Notes: generated from the letters alone by a model not told the origin. A stretch of DNA of 64,000 nucleotides from Microbulbifer agarilyticus (GCF_001999945.1 NZ_CP019650.1:3029001-3093000), one strand, 5' to 3'; positions 1 through 8,277 are shown, numbered from the stretch's first letter. Made by a program: numbers and translations.

Positions 1-614
1 CCGGGCTGGCAATTTCCGCCACTGTGAGCGGTCACGACCACCGCTACGCGGTAGACAATATCGGGCCGGTCGCCGCGACCCTGATGGCCTACACCACAGT
101 GGATCACTTTACCCCCGACCTGGTGATCAGCGCCGGCACCGCCGGTGGCTTTTCCGCCCGCAGCGCCGATATCGGCACCGTCTACCTGAGTGATGACCGC
201 TTTGTATTCCACGATAGGCTGGTGCCCCTACCCGGCTTTGATGAATCCGCAGTTGGCCATTACCCCGCGTTTAACGTGCGTCGTATGGCCTCGGCACTGC
301 AGTTACCCACCGGTGTGGTGTCGTCCGGAAGTTCACTGCAAAAACACCCGCGGGATGTGGAAGTGATCGAACAATTCGGCGCGGTTGCCAAGGAGATGGA
401 AGCGGCAGCGGTGGCCTGGGTGTGCATGTTGAAAAACACACCGCTGGTGGCGGTAAAATCGATTACCAATCTGCTGGATGAGCCGGGGACGTCCGAGGAA
501 CAGTTTCTGCGCAACCTTGCTACGGCCTCGCAATCCCTGCAGAAGCAACTGCTGAGAGTACTGCAGTATCTGCCGGGGAAAACCCTGGCGCAACTGTCGG
601 GACACGAAAGCTAA
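1..614 (+). CDS. 5'-methylthioadenosine/S-adenosylhomocysteine nucleosidase-like protein (3' part)
   Basis: The 5' end lies outside the window; the frame is open from base 3 and about 203 residues remain. The family hydrolyses the N-glycosidic bond of methylthioadenosine and S-adenosylhomocysteine in the methionine salvage and SAM recycling pathways in the cytoplasm. Visible family signatures are the glycine-rich VISAGTAGGF strand and the purine/ribose-binding KEMEAAAVAWVC segment. The spacing and the GTSEEQFLRNL tail resemble the plant-type MTA nucleosidase branch more than the E. coli Pfs type. Unusually, the position where the family has its catalytic Asp (Thr-Asp in plant enzymes, Ser-Asp in E. 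coli) reads SITNLLD, that is Asn. The fold assignment is good; the activity is uncertain because of that Asn. The next gene is convergent, three bases after the stop. Confidence 0.8.
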   Translation, partial: GLAISATVSGHDHRYAVDNIGPVAATLMAYTTVDHFTPDLVISAGTAGGFSARSADIGTVYLSDDRFVFHDRLVPLPGFDESAVGHYPAFNVRRMASALQLPTGVVSSGSSLQKHPRDVEVIEQFGAVAKEMEAAAVAWVCMLKNTPLVAVKSITNLLDEPGTSEEQFLRNLATASQSLQKQLLRVLQYLPGKTLAQLSGHES

Positions 615-617
615 GTG

Positions 618-1298
618 TTAGAACAGACTCTGTGACGTACCCGGTGGTACGTACTGATTTACCTGCTGGGCCTCGCCGGTGTACTCCAACCCCATGGCTT
701 TGTGGAGCGGCTGCACCAGCAAGTCCGCACCGTCAAAGCGAATATCGGGGTGCAGATAGGATTCAAACGCCTGGGTGTCTTCCCCACCATCGAGCCATTG
801 ATCGACAAAGGCCGGGTCCGCCGGCGCAATCATCGGAAAACTTTTCTCATGGAAGCGGGTGGTATCCGGGTGCGCGGCCAGGGTGATGATCGAGCAGCTC
901 AACAAGTCACCCCAGGTTTTGTACAGGCCACAGAAAAAGAACGGGCGATCAAAACGGAACTCCACCGGGTTCTTGCCGTGCTGACTTTCTACCCAGGCGG
1001 TTGCGGGAATCAGGCAGCGTGATTTCCGGTATTCCGGCCGCTGCCCGAGCTTTTTCCAGTTACTGTTTATGGACCAGTATTTTTTGTGCGGCTTCCAGGT
1101 ATCGCCCTGCTTTTCCAGATACAGGTGCCAGATGGCATTTTCCAGCTGATGCACGCCGTGGCGACCAGTAACAATACTCACCCTGGTTGTGGGGCGCCGC
1201 CGGCGGCCAAAAATCATTTCCCCTTGATGTTCGACCCCATACTCATCGAGGAAACGCTCAAAGCCGGCCTCATCATCGACATCAAAAACACTGCACAT
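618..1298 (-). CDS. SRAP-domain (YedK/HMCES-type) abasic-site-binding protein, divergent
   Basis: This 226-residue protein starts Met-Cys, the arrangement SRAP proteins need so that Cys2, freed by Met removal, can form a thiazolidine crosslink to abasic sites in single-stranded DNA. The frame is open for another 46 codons upstream, but those encode the translation of a short tandem repeat, and the MCSVF start fits the family. The other SRAP landmarks are present in order: Asn78, RCLIPATAWVES with Glu104 and HEKSFPM with His150. The usual N-A-R-x-E motif reads INSNWKK, so the Arg that contacts DNA phosphate is replaced by Asn80. It is therefore a recognisable but divergent member. The stop lies three bases from the convergent nucleosidase gene. 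Confidence 0.75.
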   Translation of the reverse strand: MCSVFDVDDEAGFERFLDEYGVEHQGEMIFGRRRRPTTRVSIVTGRHGVHQLENAIWHLYLEKQGDTWKPHKKYWSINSNWKKLGQRPEYRKSRCLIPATAWVESQHGKNPVEFRFDRPFFFCGLYKTWGDLLSCSIITLAAHPDTTRFHEKSFPMIAPADPAFVDQWLDGGEDTQAFESYLHPDIRFDGADLLVQPLHKAMGLEYTGEAQQVNQYVPPGTSQSLF

Positions 1299-1314
1299 GG
1301 CTATTCGACTATTC

Positions 1315-1359
1315 GTTAAGTGACTACCAGTTAAGTGACCGCTAGTTAAGTGGTTACCA
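1315..1359. repeat. Three tandem copies of a 15-bp unit upstream of the SRAP gene
   Basis: Three consecutive 15-base units begin GTTAAGTG and end in CTACCA, CCGCTA or TTACCA. They sit immediately upstream of the SRAP start and overlap the last codons of the DUF885 gene. They could be a regulatory iteron or a simple slippage product. Confidence 0.7.
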
Positions 1360-2745
1360 ATGTAGTGAAGACGGCAAGCGCGGCGAGGACAGCAGGCGAC
1401 TAAATTTTTGCCAGCGCGCCTGTGGGGTGTCTGCATCAGCCTCGATATACTCTTTCACCAGCGCCTTGCCCCAGTTGTAATTAATCACGTAGGCACCGTA
1501 GGTATCGACAAATTTTACCCGCTGCTCCGCTTTTTCCGGGCTCATCGCCGTGTATTTCTGAAAGCGTTTTACCGCTTCCGCACGATCGATTTCTCCGTCG
1601 ATGTATTCGCGGGCAACAATATTTTCCGCGAACTTCAGCTGTGCCAGTAGATCCAGTACACGCTGGTATTTTTCCGCAGTAGCGGGATCGAGCCCAGCCA
1701 GGGGATACAGGGTTTCCTGTTCAAAGCGGGTTTTCTCTTCCCCCGGGAACGCGAGTTCAATACCGTAATTCGCCGTACCTTCGGCAATGAGCGACTGGGG
1801 ACTAAACAACGGGTAAACACTGTACTCAACCCACCCCTTATCCTTTACCAGCTTTTCCTCAAGCAACGCATTATAGGTGTGGTGCCCGGGATACCCTTCG
1901 TGGCAGCCGAGGTCCACGGCGCGGTCAATATGAATGGGAAGGCCAGAGTTGATCTGAATCAGGCTGTGAGAGTCCCCCTGATACCAATTGTAACCACTCC
2001 AAGGTTTGTCTTTGACGTATTCCAGGCGAAAGCTCTCATTCGCAGGGAGTGCAACGTGTGCCTGAGTGCGCTCCTTACAGGCTTCGATGGCCGCTTTGAA
2101 TACGCCGTCGAGCTTGTCTTCGGGAATCCGGTATTGCTCGCGAAACGTTTGTACCCGGGTATGCAGGGGCTCATCACCTGGCAGCTCGGCATCCAGTGCC
2201 GCGAGGACCGGGTCGAAATCGCTGTATTGCTGCACCGGCGGCTCGGTATCGTAAAGCGCCTTGGCCTCCTGCTGAAAATTACGGAAGCTGGCATCGGCAA
2301 TGTGGTGCGCGTGGGCAGCCACCGCACCCAGCTGGGTCTTCAGGTACTGTTTGCGCAAGCTATTCAGGTCATCGGCAGGTGCAATGGTTTGCGGCAACTG
2401 GGCGACCAGCCGCTCGGCGCGATTGGCAAGCTCCGCCGGCGATGCGGTGTCTGCTTCGGCTTCTGTTTTCCACTCTGCCGGGCCGTAGTAAGCATCGACA
2501 TAACTCTTATCGTGGTTACCCAGGGTCAGCACCAGCCGCACATACTGCTCGGCCAGTGCGTCCATTGCTGGATCGCGCTCACTAGACACTTGCGCCTGAT
2601 CACTGGAACTTGACGATTCAGTAGCGGGCGCCTGAGCTTCCGTTACCTGTTTCTCGGGGGGCTTGTTATCGCAAGCGGTGAGTATTCCCAGGATTCCACA
2701 CAAAACTGTCGCGCCGATTATTTTTTTCACGATGTTTCCCGCCAT
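1354..2745 (-). CDS. DUF885-family lipoprotein (putative metallopeptidase-like)
   Basis: This is a 463-residue exported lipoprotein. I start it at the Met of MAGNIVKKII because a basic n-region, hydrophobic core and lipobox (ILTAC) follow directly; an open extension of 17 codons upstream would spoil the signal peptide. After a Ser/Glu-rich linker comes a DUF885 domain. Near its centre is the signature HEGYPGHHTY, followed about 35 residues later by SLIAEGTANYGIEL. The paired His and downstream Glu resemble gluzincin zinc ligands, so a peptidase role is often assumed for the family, but I know of no substrate for this group. The lipobox predicts anchoring in the envelope. The gene is in the same orientation as the LysR gene upstream (65 bases away) and the SRAP gene downstream. 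Confidence 0.8.
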   Translation of the reverse strand: MAGNIVKKIIGATVLCGILGILTACDNKPPEKQVTEAQAPATESSSSSDQAQVSSERDPAMDALAEQYVRLVLTLGNHDKSYVDAYYGPAEWKTEAEADTASPAELANRAERLVAQLPQTIAPADDLNSLRKQYLKTQLGAVAAHAHHIADASFRNFQQEAKALYDTEPPVQQYSDFDPVLAALDAELPGDEPLHTRVQTFREQYRIPEDKLDGVFKAAIEACKERTQAHVALPANESFRLEYVKDKPWSGYNWYQGDSHSLIQINSGLPIHIDRAVDLGCHEGYPGHHTYNALLEEKLVKDKGWVEYSVYPLFSPQSLIAEGTANYGIELAFPGEEKTRFEQETLYPLAGLDPATAEKYQRVLDLLAQLKFAENIVAREYIDGEIDRAEAVKRFQKYTAMSPEKAEQRVKFVDTYGAYVINYNWGKALVKEYIEADADTPQARWQKFSRLLSSPRLPSSLHW

Positions 2746-2809
2746 TTGTTCACGATGTTTGTTGTCGACGAAATGAATTTCGGAGTCAGTTTTCAAGCAT
2801 ACCCCAGCT

Positions 2810-3721
2810 TCACGCTATCGCGCCGATTTCTGGTGGCAAGCGCGCAAACTCCTGTTTTAACCAGGACAGAAACAACTGGACCTTTTGTGTCCGGTGCATA
2901 TCGCGGTGGGTGACCAGCCACAAGTCTGTGCTCCAGTCAGAAGGCGGTTCAATCAACCGCTGCAGTCCAGGCCGGGCCTCCGCGCACCAGCTGATTATTG
3001 CGGCAATACCCACATCGCAACGGGCCGCATCCTCAAACCCGGAAAATTCATTGCAACGCAGCACGATCTGCTCCTCCGGTACTGCCCGGGTAATCCACGC
3101 CAGGCTGGGGATAAAATCGTAAGCATCAACAGGGGCGATAAAACGGTGCCCGGCAACTTGCTCCAACGACTGAAAAGACCCACATTCCCGCAGGTAGGCG
3201 GCAGACGCGTACAGCGAGCTATGTAGTGAAATCGCCTTTTGCACCACGTAATCGGGCTCAGAGGGCTTGGCGCCGGGGCGGATGCCGATATGGGCCTCGC
3301 CGTGTTCCAGGCGCAGCTGGCGACTGTCCGCCACCAGTTCCAGCCGCAGCTGCGGGTTTTTGCGCTGGAACCCTCGCACAATGGGCATCAGCATAGGGAT
3401 TAATGTGCCCACCGTGGTGATTACCAGAGAGCCCTGCAGTGTTTCATCGACCCCCTGCATTTTGCCCACCAGCAGGTCCAACTGGTCCTGCATATTCTCC
3501 GCCGCGCCCATCAACATGCGCCCCGCTTCTGTTGGTACATAACCGCGGGGGTGGCGAATAAACAGGCGGGTCTTCAGTGCGTTTTCCAGGGCATCGATAC
3601 GGCGCAATACGGTGGAATGGGACACATCCAGCTCGAGCGCGGCGCCCGACAGCGTGCCGGCCTTGGCCACCGCAAGGGCATAATGCAAATTGTTCCAATC
3701 CTTGACCGATGGCCCCGCCAT
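2810..3721 (-). CDS. LysR-family transcriptional regulator
   Basis: This 303-residue protein has the classical LysR layout. A winged helix-turn-helix occupies about residues 8-67, including ALAVAKAGTLSGAALELDVS and the STVLRRIDALE recognition helix. A linker helix and a periplasmic-binding-protein-like effector domain (about 95-295) follow. It is transcribed divergently from the FMN reductase gene at 3964. The shared 242-base intergenic region contains a perfect 22-bp palindrome, the usual arrangement for a LysR regulator controlling itself and its divergent neighbour. The effector is unknown. The HTH has AALELDVSHSTVLRRI instead of the common AA..L..SQPA.S, a variant seen in the subgroup that acts on small oxidoreductases; that last point is from memory. 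Confidence 0.88.
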   Translation of the reverse strand: MAGPSVKDWNNLHYALAVAKAGTLSGAALELDVSHSTVLRRIDALENALKTRLFIRHPRGYVPTEAGRMLMGAAENMQDQLDLLVGKMQGVDETLQGSLVITTVGTLIPMLMPIVRGFQRKNPQLRLELVADSRQLRLEHGEAHIGIRPGAKPSEPDYVVQKAISLHSSLYASAAYLRECGSFQSLEQVAGHRFIAPVDAYDFIPSLAWITRAVPEEQIVLRCNEFSGFEDAARCDVGIAAIISWCAEARPGLQRLIEPPSDWSTDLWLVTHRDMHRTQKVQLFLSWLKQEFARLPPEIGAIA

Positions 3722-3828
3722 TAAACACTCCTCAATGTAACCCTAAAAAGTAGCCACAAAAAGCAGCCCCAAGTAGATGAAGGAATCGGTTGTCGACACC
3801 GATATACGGACTTTAGCCGGGCCAGCAC

Positions 3829-3850
3829 TTCTGTGCAAATTTGCACAGAA
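3829..3850. promoter_or_regulatory. Perfect 22-bp palindrome, probable LysR operator
   Basis: The half-site TTCTGTGCAAA is followed without a spacer by its exact reverse complement. It lies between the divergent LysR gene and the FMN reductase gene and contains the T-N11-A pattern of LysR sites. A plausible -35 (TTGCAC, 3841-3846) overlaps its right half, with a weak -10 (TTTATT) 17 bases further, pointing at the FMN reductase. Regulation by the adjacent LysR protein is inferred from position. Confidence 0.6.
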
Positions 3851-3963
3851 ACATTGCAAATACTTTATTTTTGTTCTTTTGTGAAAAGAGCAGAATACCC
3901 TCAATACGTTCACAGGCCCCCACCCAGTCACGGCAACCAGGGCCAGGCACCAGAGGAATACAC

Positions 3964-4563
3964 ATGAGCAACCAACGTAAACCCCACCTACTGGCTCTGT
4001 CCGGTAGCCTGCGCAAAGATTCCTGGAACCGCCAGCTGGCGAGCGCTGCAGCGGAAATGGCCCGGGCAGCTGGTGCCGAAGTCACCGAAATAGATTTGCG
4101 CGACTACCCCCTGCCCCTGTTCGATGAGGATGTGGAAGCGACCGCTATCCCTGAGGCAGCCGGCAAACTGAAAGCGCTATTTGCTTCCGCGGACGGCCTG
4201 CTGATCGCAAGCCCCGAGTACAACGGTTCCGTTACCGCCGCACTCAAGAACCTGATCGACTGGGTATCGCGCCCCGATGCAAACTTCAGCCGCGGCGTTG
4301 CCTTCCAGAACAAACGCGCTGCCCTGTTCGCAACTTCTCCCGGCGGCCTCGGCGGTATGCGCGGACTGAATCACCTGCGGGATATCCTGCAGCCGATGGG
4401 CGTATGGATCTCCCCGACCATGCTCGCAGTACCATCGTCGTTTAGCGCATTCGCCGATGGCGCACTGGTGGATGAATCGTCTTCCGCGCAACTGCGCGCT
4501 CTGGTAGAAAAAACCATTGCGGCGATTCCCGCATTGGAAGAACGCGAAAGCGCGACTGCGTAA
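3964..4563 (+). CDS. NAD(P)H-dependent FMN reductase family protein
   Basis: This is a 199-residue cytoplasmic flavodoxin-fold protein. The FMN phosphate-binding loop is visible near the N-terminus (ALSGSLRKDSWN), and SPEYNGSVTAALKNLIDWV is the strongly conserved isoalloxazine-side motif of the NADPH-dependent FMN reductase/azoreductase family. Later, SPGGLGGMRG fits the third flavin-contact loop. Members reduce FMN, quinones, azo dyes or chromate; the physiological substrate is unknown here. I choose the ATG at 3964 because GAGG precedes it and the family begins just before the first beta strand; the frame is open for 41 more codons without homology-like sequence. It is divergent from a LysR gene that probably controls it. 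Confidence 0.88.
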   Translation: MSNQRKPHLLALSGSLRKDSWNRQLASAAAEMARAAGAEVTEIDLRDYPLPLFDEDVEATAIPEAAGKLKALFASADGLLIASPEYNGSVTAALKNLIDWVSRPDANFSRGVAFQNKRAALFATSPGGLGGMRGLNHLRDILQPMGVWISPTMLAVPSSFSAFADGALVDESSSAQLRALVEKTIAAIPALEERESATA

Positions 4564-4585
4564 GCGCAAGAGCAATGAGGCAGGC

Positions 4586-4609
4586 GCCCGCCGAAGATAA
4601 AAGGCGGGC
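4586..4609. terminator. Hairpin between convergent genes
   Basis: GCCCGCC and GGCGGGC form a 7-bp GC stem with a 10-base A-rich loop, between the convergent FMN reductase and ion-channel genes. A T-rich stretch follows only weakly. It may act in both directions. Confidence 0.45.
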
Positions 4610-5044
4610 TTATTCGCCCAGATCTTCTGCCCAGTAGCGCTGCATTTTGAGGAACAGGAAAGACGCCGACCAGGTGATCAATACCAGGCCGGTCAGGGCT
4701 TCAAGTCCCACGGTGAAACGCAAGGTGCCGTGGGGTTCGATATCACCAAGCCCGAGAGAGGTGTAGGTGGTAAACGAGAAATAGATACAGTCCTGGAGGG
4801 AGCCATTGAAGTTGCCTTCCAGGGTCCCAAACAGCGGCGAATGAAACATCACGTAGTAGCCGACCGCGAACATCCAGATTTCCAAGACGTGCGCGATCAG
4901 GGTGCCGAAAACACCAATCAATACGCCAATATTCCTGCGCAATTGCCACTTCTGCCCCACCCAGAACAGCGTATTGAGTACCTCGTGGTGGATCACCACC
5001 GCGAAGGTAACCAGGAGAGAGTTAATGGCAATTGGGATCAGCAT
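4610..5044 (-). CDS. Small two-pore-helix ion channel family protein (Ion_trans_2-like)
   Basis: This 144-residue membrane protein has hydrophobic segments at about 5-20, 38-63 and 112-133. Before the last helix is a pore-loop-like stretch, FTTYTSLGLGD (about 91-101), at the position of the potassium-channel filter. Canonical filters read TVGYGD; here the sequence is TSLGLGD, so the overall loop is conserved but Tyr is replaced by Leu and Val by Leu. Ion selectivity cannot be predicted. No regulatory RCK domain is present. Its start is separated by one base from the end of tadA, so the two are probably co-transcribed. Confidence 0.75.
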   Translation of the reverse strand: MLIPIAINSLLVTFAVVIHHEVLNTLFWVGQKWQLRRNIGVLIGVFGTLIAHVLEIWMFAVGYYVMFHSPLFGTLEGNFNGSLQDCIYFSFTTYTSLGLGDIEPHGTLRFTVGLEALTGLVLITWSASFLFLKMQRYWAEDLGE

Positions 5045-5045
5045 A

Positions 5046-5501
5046 TCAACGCCGTTTCCGGAAAAAATCCTTTAGCAAGGCGCCAGCCTCCTCGGCCATA
5101 ACGCCGCCTTCCACCTGTACCTTGTGGTTAAAAAAGTTCTGATCAGGCAACTGTAGCTGACTGGTGATCACCCCAGCGCGAGGCTCGGTTGCGCCATACA
5201 CAACACGCCCGATACGCGCGTGAATTAATGTGCCGAAACACATGGTACAAGGTTCGATGGTCACATACAGGGTGGCACCGGGCAGCCGATAATTTTGCTG
5301 CTTGCTCGCGGCCGCACGCATGGCCATCACTTCCGCGTGCGCAGTAGGGTCGGATGCGGAAATCGGTTGATTAAATCCCTCGCCGATCACTTCGCCATCC
5401 TTGACCACCAACGCACCAACAGGCACTTCACCCACTTCCGCGGCCTTGGCAGCGAGGTCCAGCGCTCGCTGCATAAACATAAAATCCAGAGGTGTTGCCA
5501 C
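5046..5501 (-). CDS. tadA: tRNA-specific adenosine deaminase TadA
   Basis: This 151-residue enzyme deaminates A34 of tRNA-Arg(ACG) to inosine, allowing decoding of CGU/CGC/CGA. The cytidine-deaminase-fold zinc site is complete: HAE (His55, Glu57 as proton shuttle) and PCTMC (Cys85, Cys88). Family features EVPVGALVV and NYRL.GATLYVT are also present. Length is close to that of E. coli TadA. It is followed one base later by the ion-channel gene. The gene is normally essential and single-copy. Confidence 0.95.
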   Translation of the reverse strand: MATPLDFMFMQRALDLAAKAAEVGEVPVGALVVKDGEVIGEGFNQPISASDPTAHAEVMAMRAAASKQQNYRLPGATLYVTIEPCTMCFGTLIHARIGRVVYGATEPRAGVITSQLQLPDQNFFNHKVQVEGGVMAEEAGALLKDFFRKRR

Positions 5502-5551
5502 GGTTCGTTATCCTGAATCTGCCAGTGAGGAGGTTATTGCAAGGGTGAGAA

Positions 5552-6370
5552 TCAGTGGACAGGCTTGACGTAGCGACGCAGCAGAAAGTCCGCTTCGAGA
5601 TTGAGACTTGGCTCTTCTTCAAGGGTGCGGCGGGCTTCGGCATCCCCCTTCCACGCAAAAGGCGTCATGGCGAGGAAATCCTGCACAGGCTCGCCTCCCT
5701 TTATAGCCAATGGGAATTCACAGCGCAGTTCACTTTCCAGGGTAAACCCGGCAACCGGTGCCGGTGCCGTGTGCTGCTGTGGGTTTTCGTACAAGCGGCT
5801 TTTCAAGCTCCACAAGTGATCCGGCCCTGGGGATACATCGAGCAGGATTCCCCCGGGCTTCAGCACACGCAATAACTCCTCCGCGGGACCTGGGGCGAAA
5901 ACCCGCAATATGGCGTCGACACTGCTATCCGCAACCGGCAGATGAAAGCTGCTGCCCACAGCGAATTGCGCCTGCGCCAGCCTCTTCGCGGCAAGCCGCA
6001 CGCCAGCCTTGGCGATATCCACACCAGTTACTCCAGGTTCCGGCCAGCCGGCCTGAACCAAAGCCCGGTCGTAGTAACCCTCGCCACAACCTACATCCAG
6101 TAACACCGGAGTTTGTAGTTGTTCTCGCACCAGCATTAACTGTGCACAAATGGCGTCTGCCAGGGGGGCATAGTGCCCGGCTTCAAGAAAGCGCCGACGG
6201 GCATTCAGCATTTCCGGAGAATCCCCGGGTTCGCGGCTGCGTTTTTGCTGCACCGGCAGCAAATTGACGTAGCCCTCGCGGGCCTGGTCGAAGGTATGGC
6301 CGTTGGCACAGCGCCAGCTTCTACCTTCGAGACCAAGGGAAAGGTTGCAATGGGGACACTGCCAGATCAT
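5552..6370 (-). CDS. rlmA: 23S rRNA (guanine745-N1)-methyltransferase RlmA family
   Basis: This 272-residue protein has the N-terminal zinc-binding module typical of RlmA: CPHC at residues 5-8, then a Cys near 21 and a His near 25 (RCANGHTF). A conserved FDQAREGYVNLL follows and then a class I SAM-methyltransferase domain with motif I LLDVGCGEGYY. The family methylates N1 of G745 (RlmA-I) or G748 (RlmA-II) in 23S rRNA hairpin 35. The sequence suggests the Gram-negative RlmA-I type. Its ATG overlaps the stop of the upstream GMC oxidoreductase gene by four bases (ATGA), indicating translational coupling although the functions are unrelated. Confidence 0.9.
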   Translation of the reverse strand: MIWQCPHCNLSLGLEGRSWRCANGHTFDQAREGYVNLLPVQQKRSREPGDSPEMLNARRRFLEAGHYAPLADAICAQLMLVREQLQTPVLLDVGCGEGYYDRALVQAGWPEPGVTGVDIAKAGVRLAAKRLAQAQFAVGSSFHLPVADSSVDAILRVFAPGPAEELLRVLKPGGILLDVSPGPDHLWSLKSRLYENPQQHTAPAPVAGFTLESELRCEFPLAIKGGEPVQDFLAMTPFAWKGDAEARRTLEEEPSLNLEADFLLRRYVKPVH

Positions 6371-7995
6371 GCGTTTTCGGTGATTTCCTCAGAACTGGGT
6401 ACTGCGGACTTATTTAAAATTAAATCCGCTGCTTTTTCGGCTATGGCGATCACCGGCGCATTGGTATTGCCACTGATCAAGGTGGGCATTATGGAGGCAT
6501 CCACCACACGCAGTCCATCAACACCGCGCACACGCAACTCACTATCCACCACGGCCTGCTCATCCTGCCCCATTTTGCAGGTACCCACAGGGTGGTAGAT
6601 GGACTCGGCCTTTTGACGAATGAATTTTGTGATTGCTTCTTTACTGGTGAGCGATTCCTCCGGCAGCCACCAGCGTTTTTGCAACTTCTTCAGTTCCGCT
6701 TGCTCAATAATATCCCGGGACATCTCGAAGCCTTCCACCAACACCTGCAGGTCGTCCGGCTCCGCGAGATAATTCGGCTGAATAATTGGCAAGTCCCGCG
6801 GGTCCCGAGATGCCAGGCTGATTTGCCCGCGGCTTTTTGGGCGCAGCGCACAGGCATGTAACGAGAACCCATTACCCGAGCGCTTGTCGAGGCCGTGGTT
6901 AAACAATGGCACCGCGCTCAGGTGGAACTGGATATCGGGATGCCCGCCCGCAAGGCTGGAACTCGCAAACCCGCCGGCCTCGGCGACGTTATTGGTGAGT
7001 TTGCCGCGGTTCAAGAACAGGTACTCGGGCAGGTGTAATGCTGCCATCATCTTCGGCAATAGTGCATCGTTAAACCCAACCGAACGGTTGGTCTCGACCA
7101 CCTGGGTGATATCCAGATGGTCCTGTAGGTTTGCCCCTACCCCCGGCAAGTGGCACTGCGGCACGATACCCAGCTTTTTCAGCTCGGCCTCCGGGCCAAT
7201 ACCCGACAGCATTAGGATGTGCGGTGACTGGATTGCCCCGGCACACAAAATGACTTCTTTATTAGCCACAATGCGCTGACCATTTATCAGGGTTACCGCA
7301 CAAACCCGGTCACCTTTGAATTCAAGTTTGGCCACCGGAGAGCGGGTATAGATACTGAGGTTTGAACGCGCTTTAGCCGGGTACAAATAGGCGGTGGCGG
7401 AAGAGCAACGCCGGCCGGCTCTCTGGGTTACCTGATAAAAGCCAACGCCGTTTTGCTGCTGGCCGTTGAAGTCGTTATTGAGAGTGTGCCCAGCCTCCCT
7501 GGCTGCGCGCAGAAATGCGTGGCCTGCGGGCGATTTCCACTTGAGGTCCGACACCGACAACGGGCCATAGCCGCTGTGCCAGGCATCACTGCCGCGCTCA
7601 TTGCCCTCGGCCTTGAGGAAGTACGGCAACATACTATCCCAACCCCAGCCGGGATTGCCGGCGTGTTCCCAGGCGTCGTAATCACCGGCATTACCGCGGA
7701 TATACAACATGGCGTTAATCGCGCTGCAGCCCCCCAGCACCTTGCCGCGGGGCCAGAACAGGCGGCGGCCGTTGAGGTGTTCCTGCGGCTCGGTGTAATG
7801 ATGCAGATTAAAGCGTTTACCGGGTACCAGGTAGCCGATGCCCACAGGCATCTGAATCAACAGATTGTGATCCGAGGGGCCAGATTCCAGCAGGCAAACC
7901 CGGTTCTGCTCGTCTTCACTGAGACGGTTCGCCAGTACACAGCCCGCCGAGCCGCCACCGACGATTACGTAGTCATAAACCTTACTTTTCGCCAT
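6367..7995 (-). CDS. GMC-family FAD-dependent alcohol/choline dehydrogenase-like oxidoreductase
   Basis: This 542-residue protein starts just before the FAD dinucleotide-binding fold (DYVIVGGGSAGCVLANRL). The first GMC signature follows at GKVLGGCSAINAMLYIRG and the second at CAGAIQSPHILMLSGIGP. The C-terminal catalytic region has YHPVGTCKMG (catalytic His) and ISGNTNAPVIAIAEKAA with the Asn of the His-Asn pair. The family oxidises primary alcohols, including choline, polyethylene glycol or aliphatic alcohols. No betaine-aldehyde dehydrogenase or choline transporter lies nearby, so choline as substrate is not supported. I use the ATG at 7995, five bases after GAGAGG; a GTG two codons earlier has no room for a ribosome site. 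It overlaps rlmA by four bases. Confidence 0.88.
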   Translation of the reverse strand: MAKSKVYDYVIVGGGSAGCVLANRLSEDEQNRVCLLESGPSDHNLLIQMPVGIGYLVPGKRFNLHHYTEPQEHLNGRRLFWPRGKVLGGCSAINAMLYIRGNAGDYDAWEHAGNPGWGWDSMLPYFLKAEGNERGSDAWHSGYGPLSVSDLKWKSPAGHAFLRAAREAGHTLNNDFNGQQQNGVGFYQVTQRAGRRCSSATAYLYPAKARSNLSIYTRSPVAKLEFKGDRVCAVTLINGQRIVANKEVILCAGAIQSPHILMLSGIGPEAELKKLGIVPQCHLPGVGANLQDHLDITQVVETNRSVGFNDALLPKMMAALHLPEYLFLNRGKLTNNVAEAGGFASSSLAGGHPDIQFHLSAVPLFNHGLDKRSGNGFSLHACALRPKSRGQISLASRDPRDLPIIQPNYLAEPDDLQVLVEGFEMSRDIIEQAELKKLQKRWWLPEESLTSKEAITKFIRQKAESIYHPVGTCKMGQDEQAVVDSELRVRGVDGLRVVDASIMPTLISGNTNAPVIAIAEKAADLILNKSAVPSSEEITENA

Positions 7996-8247
7996 GGGCA
8001 CCTCTCGTCGTCGTTCTTATTAGGTAGATGGTCATTGGAAAACACAGTGCACCCAATCTAGCACTCCACGGGCGTTATTTTCCCCACTCCCGCCATACAG
8101 AACACCTTCAATTCCGAAATCCGTGAGGAATAGCGCGCTGATCACCGCGCATTGATGCTGCAATTGTAGACCCGAGGTAGAAACGCTTTCTGGCGACAGC
8201 AAGGGGCAACAACCAACGCACAATAGAAGAAACAATAAAGGAACAAC

Positions 8248-8277
8248 AAAAAAGGGCCCGTAAACGGGCCCTTTTTT
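8248..8277. terminator. Bidirectional intrinsic terminator
   Basis: AAGGGCCCGT and ACGGGCCCTT form a perfect GC stem with a very short loop, preceded by a run of A and followed by a run of T. It sits downstream of the leftward GH20 gene and is oriented to end that transcript; the flanks make it functional in both directions. Confidence 0.85.

Noticed and set aside
6367..7995. Naming the GMC oxidoreductase betA
   Set aside because: No betaine-aldehyde dehydrogenase, regulator or choline transporter nearby, and the family contains many alcohol dehydrogenases.
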